50,398 nt of DNA from Thermoleophilia bacterium. Its GTDB lineage: Bacteria; Actinomycetota; Thermoleophilia; Gaiellales; JAICJC01. Positions 24,654-33,146 of the stretch are shown here, piece by piece (position 1 is the first letter of the stretch; the number at the start of each line of letters is the position of its first letter). The notes beneath the pieces were generated by a model that was given only the letters and a program-made list of their open reading frames with translations, ran no database searches and was not told the origin of the DNA. The stretch covers positions 1 to 50,398 of the forward strand of contig JAICKX010000011.1 in assembly GCA_025927685.1 (NCBI GenBank), given 5' to 3'. A program made the position numbers and the translations under genes.

Positions 24654-24659
24654 ACGATA
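24654..24659 (-). promoter_or_regulatory. Putative -10 box (TATCGT) for the small membrane protein
   Basis: TATCGT on the minus strand ends 9 nt before ATG 24644. It has the TANNNT form. Confidence 0.35.
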
Positions 24660-24761
24660 GCACCCGCGGCGGGCGCACGAACCGTTTCCGGCGGCGTGCC
24701 GAATAGCCGGCATCGACGAGGCCTCTCCGTCCCCCTTCGAACGAAAGGACACACGTCTCTG

Positions 24762-26099
24762 ATGCTGAAGCGCGTAGTCACCCTCGGGCTCACCGGCCTG
24801 GCGGCGGCGGCAATGACCGCCTCGCCCGCGGCCGCGTCGAGTCACCGCGAGGCGCCGCTGATCTCGAACGACCCGGTGGCCGACCTCGCGGACACGTTCA
24901 TGTGGGTGGATCAGAAGGACGCGAGCAAGATCAACCTGGTCATGACGGCCAACCCGCTCGAGAACCCTGGTGACGCCCCCAACTACTACGGGTTCGGACA
25001 GCACGTCCGCTACCAGTTCAACATCGACCGAAACGGCGACGCCCGCACCGATATCTCCTACCGGATCGTGTTCCGGACGCACGTGCGCACCAAGGGCACG
25101 TTCCTCTACAACATCCCGGGGAACCCGGTCACGTCGCTCTCCGACCCCGGTCTGAACGTCTACCAGACCTACTCCGTCGACCGGCTGAACTACGGCCGGC
25201 ACGGCAAGCTGCGCGGCACCGTCCACCTGGCGAAGAACCTGAAGACGGTGCCGAACAACGTCGGCCCGGTCTCGATGCCCAACTACCCCGGGCTCGTGAA
25301 GCTCGGGGTGAAGCCGCTCGCCGGACACGGCGGGAAGGTGTGGGCGGGTCAGTCCGACGACCCGTTCTTCCTCGGGCTCGGCGACATCGGCGACAGCCTG
25401 AACGTGAAGCCCAAGGGCGTGGCGAAGGACACGCTCGGCGGCATGAACGTCCAGGCCATCGCGCTCCAGATCCCGAAGTCCAGGCTCGTGAAGAAGGGCC
25501 ACCCGACGATCGGCATGTACGCCGAGACCGAGCGGCAGTCCTTCTCGAACGAGCTCACGGGCGCCGGGCGCGGGCGCTGGGTGCAGATCGAGCGCCTCGG
25601 CAACCCGCTCGTGAACGAGGTCCTGATCCCGCTCGGGCAGAAGGACCACTGGAACCACGTCGATCCGGCCGCGGACGGCCAGTTCGACCCGTTCTTCAGG
25701 GCTCCCCAGCTCGCCGCTGCGCTCGGTGACACGCACACCCCGCGCAACGACATCCTGGCGATCCTCGAGACCGGGCTGCCCGGCCTCAACTTCACCGGCA
25801 GGGTCCACGCCGACATGCTGCGCCTGAACACCGGCATCGAGCCGACCGCCATGGGGCACGAGAGCCCGCTTGGCGTCCTCGGCGGCGACACCGCCGGCTT
25901 CCCGAACGGCCGCCGGCCGCTGGACGACGTCACCGACATCGAGCTTCGCGCCCTGGCGGGTGCCACTGACACCCCCGCCATCCCGAACTCGACCTCGGAC
26001 GGCGTGCAGCGAAACGACGAGTCGTTCGAGATCACGTTCCCCTACCTGGCAATCGCCAACTCCGGGGTCGCCGGCATCCACCAGATGCCGACGCCGTAA
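24762..26099 (+). CDS. Secreted DUF4331-family protein
   Basis: The 445-aa product has a signal peptide (MLKRVVTLGLTGLAAAAMTA, likely cleavage near AAASS) and then SSHREAPLISNDPVADLADTF, the hallmark of DUF4331. Other family features are YRIVFRTHV, the GQSDDPFFLGLGDIGD region and the Asn-rich NVQAIALQIP part. Family function is not established. These extracytoplasmic proteins often sit beside TPR and HupE/NicO-like genes, as here. ATG 24762 is chosen over the upstream start because it begins the signal peptide; an AAAGGA lies about 13 nt before it. A strong hairpin follows the stop. Confidence 0.85.
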   Translation: MLKRVVTLGLTGLAAAAMTASPAAASSHREAPLISNDPVADLADTFMWVDQKDASKINLVMTANPLENPGDAPNYYGFGQHVRYQFNIDRNGDARTDISYRIVFRTHVRTKGTFLYNIPGNPVTSLSDPGLNVYQTYSVDRLNYGRHGKLRGTVHLAKNLKTVPNNVGPVSMPNYPGLVKLGVKPLAGHGGKVWAGQSDDPFFLGLGDIGDSLNVKPKGVAKDTLGGMNVQAIALQIPKSRLVKKGHPTIGMYAETERQSFSNELTGAGRGRWVQIERLGNPLVNEVLIPLGQKDHWNHVDPAADGQFDPFFRAPQLAAALGDTHTPRNDILAILETGLPGLNFTGRVHADMLRLNTGIEPTAMGHESPLGVLGGDTAGFPNGRRPLDDVTDIELRALAGATDTPAIPNSTSDGVQRNDESFEITFPYLAIANSGVAGIHQMPTP

Positions 26100-26110
26100 C
26101 GCCGACCGTT

Positions 26111-26140
26111 CCCCGGGGCCCGGCTCGCCGGGCCCCGGGG
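26111..26140 (+). terminator. GC-rich hairpin between the DUF4331 and TPR genes
   Basis: The sequence forms a perfect 14-bp stem, CCCCGGGGCCCGGC pairing with its complement around a TC centre, 11 nt after the DUF4331 stop. There is no T-run, so it may attenuate or stabilise rather than fully terminate. Confidence 0.55.
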
Positions 26141-26162
26141 GCATCGGGCTCGACACACCCTG

Positions 26163-27488
26163 CTGATTCGACGCAGAAGGCTCTCGCCGCGCGTCCTGGC
26201 CCTCCCGGCCGTCGCCGCCGCGGCGGCGCTCGCGCTCAGCGCGGGCGGCACGAGCGGGTCGCGGCCGCACCGCGCACAGGTCGCGATCCCGTACGCCTCC
26301 GCCGCGCCGCGCACGCTCACGACGCTGCAGCTCGTCGCCCGCTACCGGGCCGAGGCGGCGGCGAGCCCGCACTCGGCGCAGGCGGCCGACAACCTTGCGC
26401 TCGCCGAGCTCCAGATGGCGCGCGAGGACGGCGACCCGACCTGGTACACGCGCGCCGACGCCCTCTTCCGCCACGCCCTGGCGCTGGCGCCGGGCGACTT
26501 CACCGCACTCGCCGGCCAGGGCTCGCTCGCGCTCTCCCGTCACGACTTCACCGGCGCGCTCGCGCTCGGCCAGAGAGCGCTCGCGATCGATCCGTCGAGC
26601 CCGTTCGCGATGGGCGTCGTCGTCGACGCGAACGTGGAGCTCGGCCGCTACGCCGCGGCCCGGTCCGCGCTCGAGCGGCTCCTCGACCAGCGCCCCGATC
26701 TGGCCTCGTACTCGCGCGTCTCGTACTTCCTCGAGCTGCACGGCCGCACCGCCGCCGCACGGCGGGCGCTCGTGCAGGCCACGCAGTCGGGCGCGCCGTC
26801 GGGCGAGAACACCGCCTGGGCCTACCTGTACCTGGGCAACCTCGACTTCAACCACGGCCGCTACGCCGCGGCCGCCCGCAGCTACCGGGCCGCGATCCAC
26901 ACGGATCCCGGCTTCCTGCACGCCCGCGCCGCCCAGGCCAAGCTGGCCGCCGCCCGCGGCGACTACCGCAAGGCGATCGCCGCCTACTCCGCCGTCGTCG
27001 CCCGGTATCCGCTGCCCGCCTACGTGATCGCCCTGGGCGACGTGTACCGCGCGGCCGGGAGGCCCGCCGCCGCGAGGCGCCAGTACGCGCTCGTCCGCGC
27101 GGAGGAGCGGCTCTACGCGGCGAACGGCGTCAACGTCGACGTCGAGCTCGCGCTCTTCGACGACGACCACGGCGGGGACGTCGCCGGTGCGCTCGCCCGG
27201 ATGCGCGCGCTGGCGCGGATCCAGCCCAGCGTCACCGCCGAGGACGCGCTGGCGTGGACGCTGTTCAAGGCCGGCCACGCTCGGGCCGCGCTGGCCGCCG
27301 CGGACCGGGCCCTGCGGCTCGGCACGCGCGACTCGAGCTTCCTCTACCACCGCGGCGCGATCGAAGCGTCGCTCGGCATGCGCGGCCCGGCCGCCCGCGA
27401 CCTGCGTGCGGCGCTCTCCCTCAACCCGCGGTTCTCGCTCCTCTACGCGCCCGACGCCCGCCGGCTCCTGCGGAGGGTCGGCCGATGA
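26163..27488 (+). CDS. Exported TPR-repeat protein with a non-canonical start
   Basis: The frame contains several TPR units, for example at WAYLYLGNLDFNHGRYAAAA and AYVIALGDVYRAAGRPAAA, ending LRRVGR. The first in-frame ATG is at 26415, already inside a TPR. Reading upstream, the frame stays open through a signal-like sequence (LIRRRRLSPRVLALPAVAAA), but the only start-like codons are CTG 26160, CTG 26163 and ATT 26166. I place the start at CTG 26163 (441 aa). A frame error upstream is possible. The stop overlaps the transporter ATG (ATGA). It probably works outside the membrane with the DUF4331 protein and the transporter. Confidence 0.7.
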   Translation: MIRRRRLSPRVLALPAVAAAAALALSAGGTSGSRPHRAQVAIPYASAAPRTLTTLQLVARYRAEAAASPHSAQAADNLALAELQMAREDGDPTWYTRADALFRHALALAPGDFTALAGQGSLALSRHDFTGALALGQRALAIDPSSPFAMGVVVDANVELGRYAAARSALERLLDQRPDLASYSRVSYFLELHGRTAAARRALVQATQSGAPSGENTAWAYLYLGNLDFNHGRYAAAARSYRAAIHTDPGFLHARAAQAKLAAARGDYRKAIAAYSAVVARYPLPAYVIALGDVYRAAGRPAAARRQYALVRAEERLYAANGVNVDVELALFDDDHGGDVAGALARMRALARIQPSVTAEDALAWTLFKAGHARAALAAADRALRLGTRDSSFLYHRGAIEASLGMRGPAARDLRAALSLNPRFSLLYAPDARRLLRRVGR

Positions 27489-28966
27489 TCCGCCGCCTCG
27501 CGGTCGTGCTCGCCGGCGCCGCCGTCATCGCGGCGGCGGCGCCGGCGGTCGCGCAGGCCCACCCGCTCGGCAACTTCACGGTCAACCGCTACAGCCTGGT
27601 CGTGGTCGGCAAGGGCTCGGTGAAGGTGACGTTCGTGCTCGACGAGGCCGAGATCCCCACGTTCCAGGCCCTCGGCGGACGGCCGACCGCCCAGGCGGCG
27701 CGGGCGTGGGCGGAGGCCAGGCTCGCGACTTTCTCCGGCAGGCTCCACCTGACGGTCGACGGACGTCCGGTGCGGCTCATGCCCGACCCGCGGCACGTGA
27801 CCGCGACGGTGCGGAAGGGTCAGGGAGGCCTGGACTGCATGCGGGTGACGGTGCCGCTCACGGCCCGCATCCCCGGCGCCGGCCCGTTCACCGCCACGTT
27901 CTCGGACGACACGTTCGGGGACCGGGTGGGGTGGAAGGAGATCGTGATGCGCGCCGCGCCCGGCGCCGTTCTGACCCGCTCCTCGGCCTCGACCCACGAC
28001 GTCTCCGACATGCTGCGCCACTACCCGTCGGGGATGCTGTCGACGCCACTCGACGTCAGGAGTGCGTCGTTCGGCTACCGGTACGGAGCCGGGACGAGCG
28101 TCTCGGTCGGCGCGCCGCAGGGGCACGGCGGGGAGAGCGTCGCCGTCTCGGGCGGGGCGTTCACCGACCTCGTGACCCACCGCGACCTCGGGATCGGGTT
28201 CCTCCTCGTGGCGCTCGCGATCGCGATGTTCTGGGGCGCGGTGCACGCGCTCTCGCCCGGGCACGGGAAGTCGATCGTGGCGGCCTACCTGGTCGGCTCG
28301 CGGGGGACGGCGCGGCACGCGGCGTTCCTCGGGCTCACCGTCACGGTGACCCACACCGCCTCGATCTTCGCCCTCGGGATCGTGACGCTCTACCTCTCGG
28401 GCTACATCCTGCCCGAGACCCTCTACCCGTGGCTCTCGGCCATCTCGGGGTTGGTCGTGGCCGGCATGGGCGGCTCGATCCTGGTGCGCCGCGCCCGGCG
28501 GCTGCGGGCGTCGCGCCATCATCATCACCGCCACCATGGCCACGAGCACGGGCATCACCATGATCAGGGACATGATCATGCTGATCACCACCATGACGGC
28601 CGGGGTGGTCATTCGCATGAGCCACCGGGCGCGATCACCGTGCGCAGCATGCTGGCGCTCGGGATCTCGGGCGGGATCCTGCCGTGCCCGTCGGCGCTCG
28701 TCGTGATGCTGGGAGCCATCGCCGTCCACCGGGTCGTGTTCGGGCTCGTGCTGGTGCTGGCGTTCAGCGTCGGCCTGGCGGCGACACTGACGAGTGTGGG
28801 CCTGCTCGTCGTCTACGCCCGGCGGCTCGTCGACCGCGTGCCGTCGAGCGGCCGGCTGGTGCAGGCCGCGCCGACGTTCAGCGCGGCGGTCATCACGCTG
28901 CTCGGCGTTGCGCTCACCGTCCAGGCGCTCGGGACGTTTCCGGGCGGCTTTCCGCTCACCGGCTGA
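27485..28966 (+). CDS. NicO/HoxN-like nickel-cobalt transport protein with extracytoplasmic N-terminal domain
   Basis: The 493-aa product has a signal peptide (cleavage near QA-HPLG), a soluble N-terminal domain (about 26-230), and a six-helix transporter part. The NicO signature HALSPGHGK carries His254 and His260. Residues about 345-378 form a His/Asp-rich loop (HHHHRHHGHEHGHHH and HADHHHD), likely metal binding. A second GGILPCPSALVV motif follows near 395. Such proteins move Ni or Co; uptake versus efflux is not decided by sequence. The N-terminal HPLGNFTVN start is typical of this fused subtype. It is coupled to the TPR gene by ATGA. Confidence 0.85.
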   Translation: MIRRLAVVLAGAAVIAAAAPAVAQAHPLGNFTVNRYSLVVVGKGSVKVTFVLDEAEIPTFQALGGRPTAQAARAWAEARLATFSGRLHLTVDGRPVRLMPDPRHVTATVRKGQGGLDCMRVTVPLTARIPGAGPFTATFSDDTFGDRVGWKEIVMRAAPGAVLTRSSASTHDVSDMLRHYPSGMLSTPLDVRSASFGYRYGAGTSVSVGAPQGHGGESVAVSGGAFTDLVTHRDLGIGFLLVALAIAMFWGAVHALSPGHGKSIVAAYLVGSRGTARHAAFLGLTVTVTHTASIFALGIVTLYLSGYILPETLYPWLSAISGLVVAGMGGSILVRRARRLRASRHHHHRHHGHEHGHHHDQGHDHADHHHDGRGGHSHEPPGAITVRSMLALGISGGILPCPSALVVMLGAIAVHRVVFGLVLVLAFSVGLAATLTSVGLLVVYARRLVDRVPSSGRLVQAAPTFSAAVITLLGVALTVQALGTFPGGFPLTG

Positions 28967-28987
28967 CCGGGGCCGCACCGGCCGGCG

Positions 28988-30049
28988 TCAAAAGTTGGAG
29001 CTTGCGCGGCAGGGACCGCGGACGATCACCGTCGGGGCGCCTCCGGCGAACGGGATGGTCTCGACGATCCCGTAAGGCGAGACCGTCCCGCCGCATCCGA
29101 TCGCCGCCAGCACGGTCCGGCCGTCGCGCGAAAGGCCCTGTGCGTAGAGGTCGCCCACGAAGGGTGTGAGCGGCCGCGCGGCGCCCGAGGAGACGTCGAC
29201 GGCGTAGAGCTTGCCGTTGTGAGTGGCGGGATAGGCGGCCAGCAGGCGCCGTCCGTCAGCCGACCATGCCGCCGGATAGATCCCGGCGTGGGTGTGGGTG
29301 AGCTGGTGCTGATCGCCGCCGTCCGCGTTCATCACCCACACGTCGCCGCGGCAGTTCGCGCACCGGTCCGGGCCGAAGCGCTCGAACGCGATCCCGGTCG
29401 GCCCCCATAGCGGATAGCCGCTGCGACGATCGTCGGTCAGCCGCTGGATCGCCCCGTCGGTTCGCCTGACCGTGTAGATGTCGCTGCCGGCGCCCGTCGA
29501 GTGCTGGAACACGAGCATCGTCCCGTCCGGCGAGAAGGAGAAGTTGCCCGAGGCCTCGGGCAGCCGGATCGGCGTCGCGCGCAGAGTGCGGGCATCGACG
29601 ATCGCGAGGCCGTGCGTGCCCTGCACCGCCAGAAGCCGGGAGTCCGGCGACCACGCGATTGGCTCGCCCTGGATCCCCACGACTCTCGGCGGGCCCCCGA
29701 GCGCACCGATCACGCGGACGCCGGTGGGACGATCGGTGGGGCCGCCGACATACGCCACCATGTTGCCGTTCGGCGAGAGCAACGGGCTTGCGCCCACGGC
29801 CAGCCGGCGCGGGTGCCCGGCGGCCGGCGACGCGACGTAGATGACCTCCCGGCCGGCGATGAACATGGTGCCGACGGGCTTGGCGTACACCAGCGCGACA
29901 CGTGCAGGAGCCGGTGCCGCTGGCATCGATGAGGTGTCGCGTCCGCTCAGGATCCAGGCGCCGGCGACAGAGGCGACCGCGAGCGCGAATGCGATCGCCC
30001 ATCCGCGACGACGGGGCGTACGCGCTCGGAGGGGACGGGCGGCGTCCAT
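28988..30049 (-). CDS. Membrane-anchored TolB/PD40-type beta-propeller protein
   Basis: ATG 30049 gives 353 residues. Arg-rich residues 5-16 precede one hydrophobic helix (about 17-34, IAFALAVASVAGAWIL), then a long extracytoplasmic part of propeller repeats. Repeated signatures are GASPLLSPNGNMVAYVGG, EPIAWSPDSRLLAVQG, GNFSFSPDGTMLVF and YPAAWSADGRRLLA, as in TolB and PD40 proteins. The CANCRGD loop has two cysteines. Function is unknown. It may bind protein partners. Upstream in-frame residues are not homologous. Convergent with the transporter gene, 21 bp apart. Confidence 0.8.
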   Translation of the reverse strand: MDAARPLRARTPRRRGWAIAFALAVASVAGAWILSGRDTSSMPAAPAPARVALVYAKPVGTMFIAGREVIYVASPAAGHPRRLAVGASPLLSPNGNMVAYVGGPTDRPTGVRVIGALGGPPRVVGIQGEPIAWSPDSRLLAVQGTHGLAIVDARTLRATPIRLPEASGNFSFSPDGTMLVFQHSTGAGSDIYTVRRTDGAIQRLTDDRRSGYPLWGPTGIAFERFGPDRCANCRGDVWVMNADGGDQHQLTHTHAGIYPAAWSADGRRLLAAYPATHNGKLYAVDVSSGAARPLTPFVGDLYAQGLSRDGRTVLAAIGCGGTVSPYGIVETIPFAGGAPTVIVRGPCRASSNF

Positions 30050-30143
30050 GGTGCTTTGACGACGGGAGCGCGTCGACGGTTCGCGGCTTAAACGCGGCGG
30101 CCGGCCCGAGGTTTCCCTCGCGCCGGCCGCTGCGGCCGCGTCC

Positions 30144-30302
30144 TTAGAGAGACGCGATGACGTTGTTGAGCGTGCTCTGAATCGCCGTGGAAAGCAGACC
30201 CAGAGTGACGACCACCGCAATGGTGATGACGCCCAGCACCACGGCGTACTCAGCCATGGTCTGACCACTCTCGTCACGAAGCCGGTTGAAGAACTCGATC
30301 AC
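30144..30302 (-). CDS. Flp/Fap-type pilin subunit, first copy
   Basis: The 52-aa protein starts at GTG 30302, 7 nt after AAGGAGG. It has the Flp signature ESGQTMAEYAVVLGVITIAV, where the Glu of AEYA follows the prepilin processing region, and one hydrophobic helix. Flp subunits are assembled into adhesive pili by the Tad system, none of whose genes are in the window. It lies downstream of a winged-helix regulator read in the same direction, with a 103-bp gap. A paralogue of the same length is at 34630-34788. Confidence 0.85.
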   Translation of the reverse strand: MIEFFNRLRDESGQTMAEYAVVLGVITIAVVVTLGLLSTAIQSTLNNVIASL

Positions 30303-30405
30303 CGAATCGCCTCCTTGATGACCACACCTGCCGGAGTGCACCGGCAGAGGACAGTGGTGCAAATATCGGCGGCGATCCGCTGCACCTTTAGAGTGAAAGT
30401 GCGAG

Positions 30406-30693
30406 CTACCTCAAAAGGGTCAGGAGCGTTCGGACGTCGCTGTCCTCGAACGCGCTCCGCCGCAGCGGCATGTCCTCGCGCACGCGATAGTGGTTGCGGC
30501 GCCCGACGCGCGTCCGCTCGATGTAGCCGTCGGCGGCGAGGTCGGTGACGATCATCTGCGCCGCCCGGCGCGAGATCCCGATCTGCGAGGCCACGTCGTC
30601 GATGCGGATGCCCGGGTTTCGGTCGATGCACACGAGGACGGCGGCGTGGTTTGTCAGGAACGTCCAGTTCCGCTTCTGAGCCGGTGGTGGCAT
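30406..30693 (-). CDS. Winged-helix transcriptional regulator (MarR-like)
   Basis: ATG 30693 gives 95 residues; earlier ATGs at 30708 or 30723 would add up to 10. The sequence NWTFLTNHAAVLVCIDRNPGIRIDDVASQIGISRRAAQMIVTDL is a helix-turn-helix, and YIERTRVGRRNHYRVRED is the wing. The domain fills the protein, so there is no separate ligand domain. It is upstream of and codirectional with the Flp pilin gene and could control it. The 30303-30405 gap has several GTGCA repeats that might be its sites. Confidence 0.78.
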   Translation of the reverse strand: MPPPAQKRNWTFLTNHAAVLVCIDRNPGIRIDDVASQIGISRRAAQMIVTDLAADGYIERTRVGRRNHYRVREDMPLRRSAFEDSDVRTLLTLLR

Positions 30694-30732
30694 GGCAGGC
30701 GACAGCATCCCAGATCGGGGCATGTGGCGGGG

Positions 30733-31617
30733 CTACCCCAGGTCGGCGTACCGCAAACCGCCGAACTCGCGGGCGAGGTCGTCGTCGCAGCCGTCGGCGA
30801 TTGCCGCCACCGCGTCGATGGCCGTCGCGAGCTCGACCGGGTCGAGATCGTCGCCCAGGATGGCGTGCTGGAGCCACACCTCGTCACGAGCGGCGACGTG
30901 GGCGAAGGCCCCGAACGGCTGCTCGCCGGCCAGGGCCAGCAGGCGCAGCGCCAGCTCGTCCGAGATCGTCACCTGGGAGAGCACCGGTGAGGAGACGCGG
31001 ACGGCGGTCGAGTCGTCGAGCACCGGCAGCACCTCGACGAAGACGCGGGCGCTCCCGAACGCGCCGTGGAAGCCCCAGTCGGGGTGGTGCTCGAAGCCGC
31101 CGTGGCGGGCGTCCAGGTGCTGGCGGACGCGCCGGGTGGTGAACTCGACGTGATCGGCCGCATCGCGCAGCCGGGCGGCAGGAGTCTGCGGCGGGCGCGG
31201 GACGGGAACCGCATCGGTCACGAGCGCCCGCAGCCGCGGGGCGAACGAGGCGGCCGCCCACCCGACGGCCCAGACCGACGCCTGCACCTCGACGGCGTCC
31301 ATCGTGGTGCCCGCCAGGATGGCGTGCTCGACGTCGACCGCGCCGTCCTTCGCCGCGAACCGGCCCAGCACGAGCTCCGCGTTCTCGCTCGCCAGCACGC
31401 GCGCGAGCCGGCCCGGCTCGGCCGTGCACTCGATCGACCGGGCCCGGGCGTGCACGAGCGCGCCGCCCTCGCGGGGGACGACGTCGACGCCGACGACCGC
31501 GTCGCCCACCCCGACGCTGCCCTCCCAGGCGTGCTCGGGCGACTCAGCCCCGTGGAACGTGCGGGCGAGCGCCCGCCGCACCTCGAGCGCGGTCACCTCG
31601 ATCTGCCGCTCCTCCAT
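30733..31617 (-). CDS. YbjN-like protein
   Basis: ATG 31617 (TACCGT 6 nt upstream) gives 294 aa. The protein looks soluble, with two related halves: residues about 1-135 with WEGSVGVGDAVVGVDVV and about 160-294 with SARVFVEVLPVLDDSTAVRVSSPVL. The second half resembles YbjN/T3SS chaperone-like folds (long beta sheet then helices, ending AIDAVAAIADGCDDDLAREFGG). Function is unknown. It is divergent from the SDR gene at 31642 with only 24 bp between. Confidence 0.6.
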   Translation of the reverse strand: MEERQIEVTALEVRRALARTFHGAESPEHAWEGSVGVGDAVVGVDVVPREGGALVHARARSIECTAEPGRLARVLASENAELVLGRFAAKDGAVDVEHAILAGTTMDAVEVQASVWAVGWAAASFAPRLRALVTDAVPVPRPPQTPAARLRDAADHVEFTTRRVRQHLDARHGGFEHHPDWGFHGAFGSARVFVEVLPVLDDSTAVRVSSPVLSQVTISDELALRLLALAGEQPFGAFAHVAARDEVWLQHAILGDDLDPVELATAIDAVAAIADGCDDDLAREFGGLRYADLG

Positions 31618-31623
31618 GCGCGC

Positions 31624-31633
31624 ACGGTAGCGT
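31624..31633. promoter_or_regulatory. Overlapping divergent -10 boxes between the YbjN-like and SDR genes
   Basis: Plus strand TAGCGT (31628-31633) lies 8 nt before GTG 31642. Minus strand TACCGT (31624-31629) lies 6 nt before ATG 31617. The two boxes share the TA at 31628-31629, so the promoters cannot both be occupied at the same time. Confidence 0.5.
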
Positions 31634-31641
31634 TCCCGACC

Positions 31642-32346
31642 GTGCGTGGCCTTCGGGGAAAACGCGTCGTCGTCACCGGCGGAGCCCAGGGGATCGGCGC
31701 CGCCACGGTCGCACGGTTTCGCGACGAGGGATCCGACGTCGTCATCTTCGACCTCGAGCCCGGCTCCGACGGGATGCGCGTGGACGTCTCCGACCGCGAG
31801 GCGGTGCGCGCGGCCTTCGCCGAGCTGGGCCGCGTCGACGTCGTCGTCTCGAACGCCGGCGTGAGCGAGCGCGGGCCGGCCCTGGAGATCGACGAGCGCC
31901 GCTGGCGGCGCGTGCTCGACACGAACCTGCTGGGCGTCTTCAACGTCGCCCAGGCCGCCGGGCGGCTCATGCTCGACGCGGGCGGCGGCGTGATCCTGAA
32001 CACCGCCTCGACGAACGGCTACGTCGGACATCCCTACTACGCCGACTACAACGCCTCGAAGGCCGGGGTGATCGAGCTGACCCGGACGCTCGCGCTCGAA
32101 TGGGCGCCCGCGGTGCGGGTGAACGCCGTCTGCCCGGGCTACGTGCTGACGCCGATGCAGGAGGCCGAGTACACGCCCGAGATGCTGGCTCAGGTCGACG
32201 CCAAGATCCCGCTCGGCCGCCACGCCCGCCCCGACGAGATCGCGGCGGTCTACGCCTTCCTCGCCTCGGACGACGCGTCGTACGTGACCGGCGCGGTCAT
32301 CACGGCCGACGGCGGCGAGACCGCGGGCGGGCTGGCGAGCCGGTAA
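31642..32346 (+). CDS. Short-chain dehydrogenase/reductase (SDR)
   Basis: GTG 31642 gives 234 aa. The classical SDR features are present: cofactor-binding TGGAQGIGA (TGxxxGxG) near residue 11, an acidic residue after the second strand (FDLEP, favouring NAD), VSNAGV near 70, catalytic Ser in NTAST and the YNASK motif near residue 136. The C-terminal end ITADGGETAGG is typical. Substrate unknown; family members reduce or oxidise sugars, 3-ketoacyls or alcohols. The neighbour at 32382 starts 35 bp downstream. Confidence 0.88.
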   Translation: MRGLRGKRVVVTGGAQGIGAATVARFRDEGSDVVIFDLEPGSDGMRVDVSDREAVRAAFAELGRVDVVVSNAGVSERGPALEIDERRWRRVLDTNLLGVFNVAQAAGRLMLDAGGGVILNTASTNGYVGHPYYADYNASKAGVIELTRTLALEWAPAVRVNAVCPGYVLTPMQEAEYTPEMLAQVDAKIPLGRHARPDEIAAVYAFLASDDASYVTGAVITADGGETAGGLASR

Positions 32347-32368
32347 CCACCTGGGGTTCCGGCGCCGG

Positions 32369-32374
32369 TAGAGT
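32369..32374 (+). promoter_or_regulatory. Putative -10 box (TAGAGT) of the membrane-protein gene
   Basis: TAGAGT ends 7 nt before GTG 32382, giving another leaderless layout. No ribosome binding site is seen before this start. Confidence 0.4.
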
Positions 32375-32381
32375 GCGGGCC

Positions 32382-33146
32382 GTGCCGACCCGCGCCGAGA
32401 TCGCAGCCGCGGCCCGCCTCTCGCGGCGCGAGCTCGCCGTCGCGGCGATCGTGCTCGGCTGGATCGCGCTCGGCGCCGGCACCGACTCGGGAGCCGGGAT
32501 CTGGCGTCAGCGGCTGGTCGGCCTCGTTACCTGGGCGCTGCTGGTCGCGCTTCTGCGCGGCGAGAAGCGCTCGGTCAGGATCCAGGTCGTGGGCGTCATC
32601 ATCGTCGCCACCTGCGTCGAATACACGGCGTCGCCGTTCCTCGGCTACTACACGTATCGCCTGCACAATGTGCCGAGCTACGTCCCGCCCGGTCACGGCC
32701 TCGTCTACCTCGCGGCGCTCTCGATCGGCCGCTCGCAGGTCGCCGCCGTCCTGCGCCGCCCCCTGGTCGGCTTCACGCTCGTCGTCTGCGGCGCATGGGC
32801 GGCCTGGGGCGTCCTGCTCTCGCCGCGGCGCGACACGTTCGGCGCCGTCATGTACCTCTTCCTGCTCCGGTTCGCGCTGCGCGGCAGCCGGCCGCTGGTC
32901 TACGCGGGCGCGTTCCTGGTGACGAGCTACCTCGAGCTGGTCGGAACGGGGGTGGGTGCCTGGGCCTGGGCCCACCAGGATCCGTCGGGCACGTTCAGCA
33001 TCGGGAACCCGCCGAGCGGCATCCCGGGCGGGTACTGCTTCCTCGACGCCGCGGGGGTGGCGCTCGCGCCGCGCCTGGGGGCGCTCCTCGAGCGCCGGCC
33101 GCCTGCATGGTCGCGCCTGCGGCCGCTCCCCGATGAAGCCGGCTGA
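32382..33146 (+). CDS. Conserved multi-pass membrane protein, unknown function
   Basis: The 254-aa product starts at GTG 32382, 7 nt from TAGAGT. About seven hydrophobic segments are visible (for example AIVLGWIALGAG, GLVTWALLVALL, GFTLVVCGAWAAWG and FLVTSYLELVG). Conserved-looking loops are VPSYVPPGHGLVYLAAL and GNPPSGIPGGYCFLD, with a His that could be functional. I do not recognise the family. The 3' end overlaps the next gene by 14 bp, and the lipoate ligase-like gene follows, suggesting one transcript. Confidence 0.7.
   Translation: MPTRAEIAAAARLSRRELAVAAIVLGWIALGAGTDSGAGIWRQRLVGLVTWALLVALLRGEKRSVRIQVVGVIIVATCVEYTASPFLGYYTYRLHNVPSYVPPGHGLVYLAALSIGRSQVAAVLRRPLVGFTLVVCGAWAAWGVLLSPRRDTFGAVMYLFLLRFALRGSRPLVYAGAFLVTSYLELVGTGVGAWAWAHQDPSGTFSIGNPPSGIPGGYCFLDAAGVALAPRLGALLERRPPAWSRLRPLPDEAG

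Noticed and set aside
24477-27350. 957-codon minus-strand open frame across the DUF4331 and TPR genes
   Set aside because: Only the last 55 codons look like a protein; the rest is antisense to genes with signal peptides and known domains and has composition typical of GC-rich shadow frames.
30303-30405. GTGCA repeats as a defined operator for the winged-helix protein
   Set aside because: Copies are irregularly spaced and in mixed orientation, so the evidence is too weak for a separate feature.
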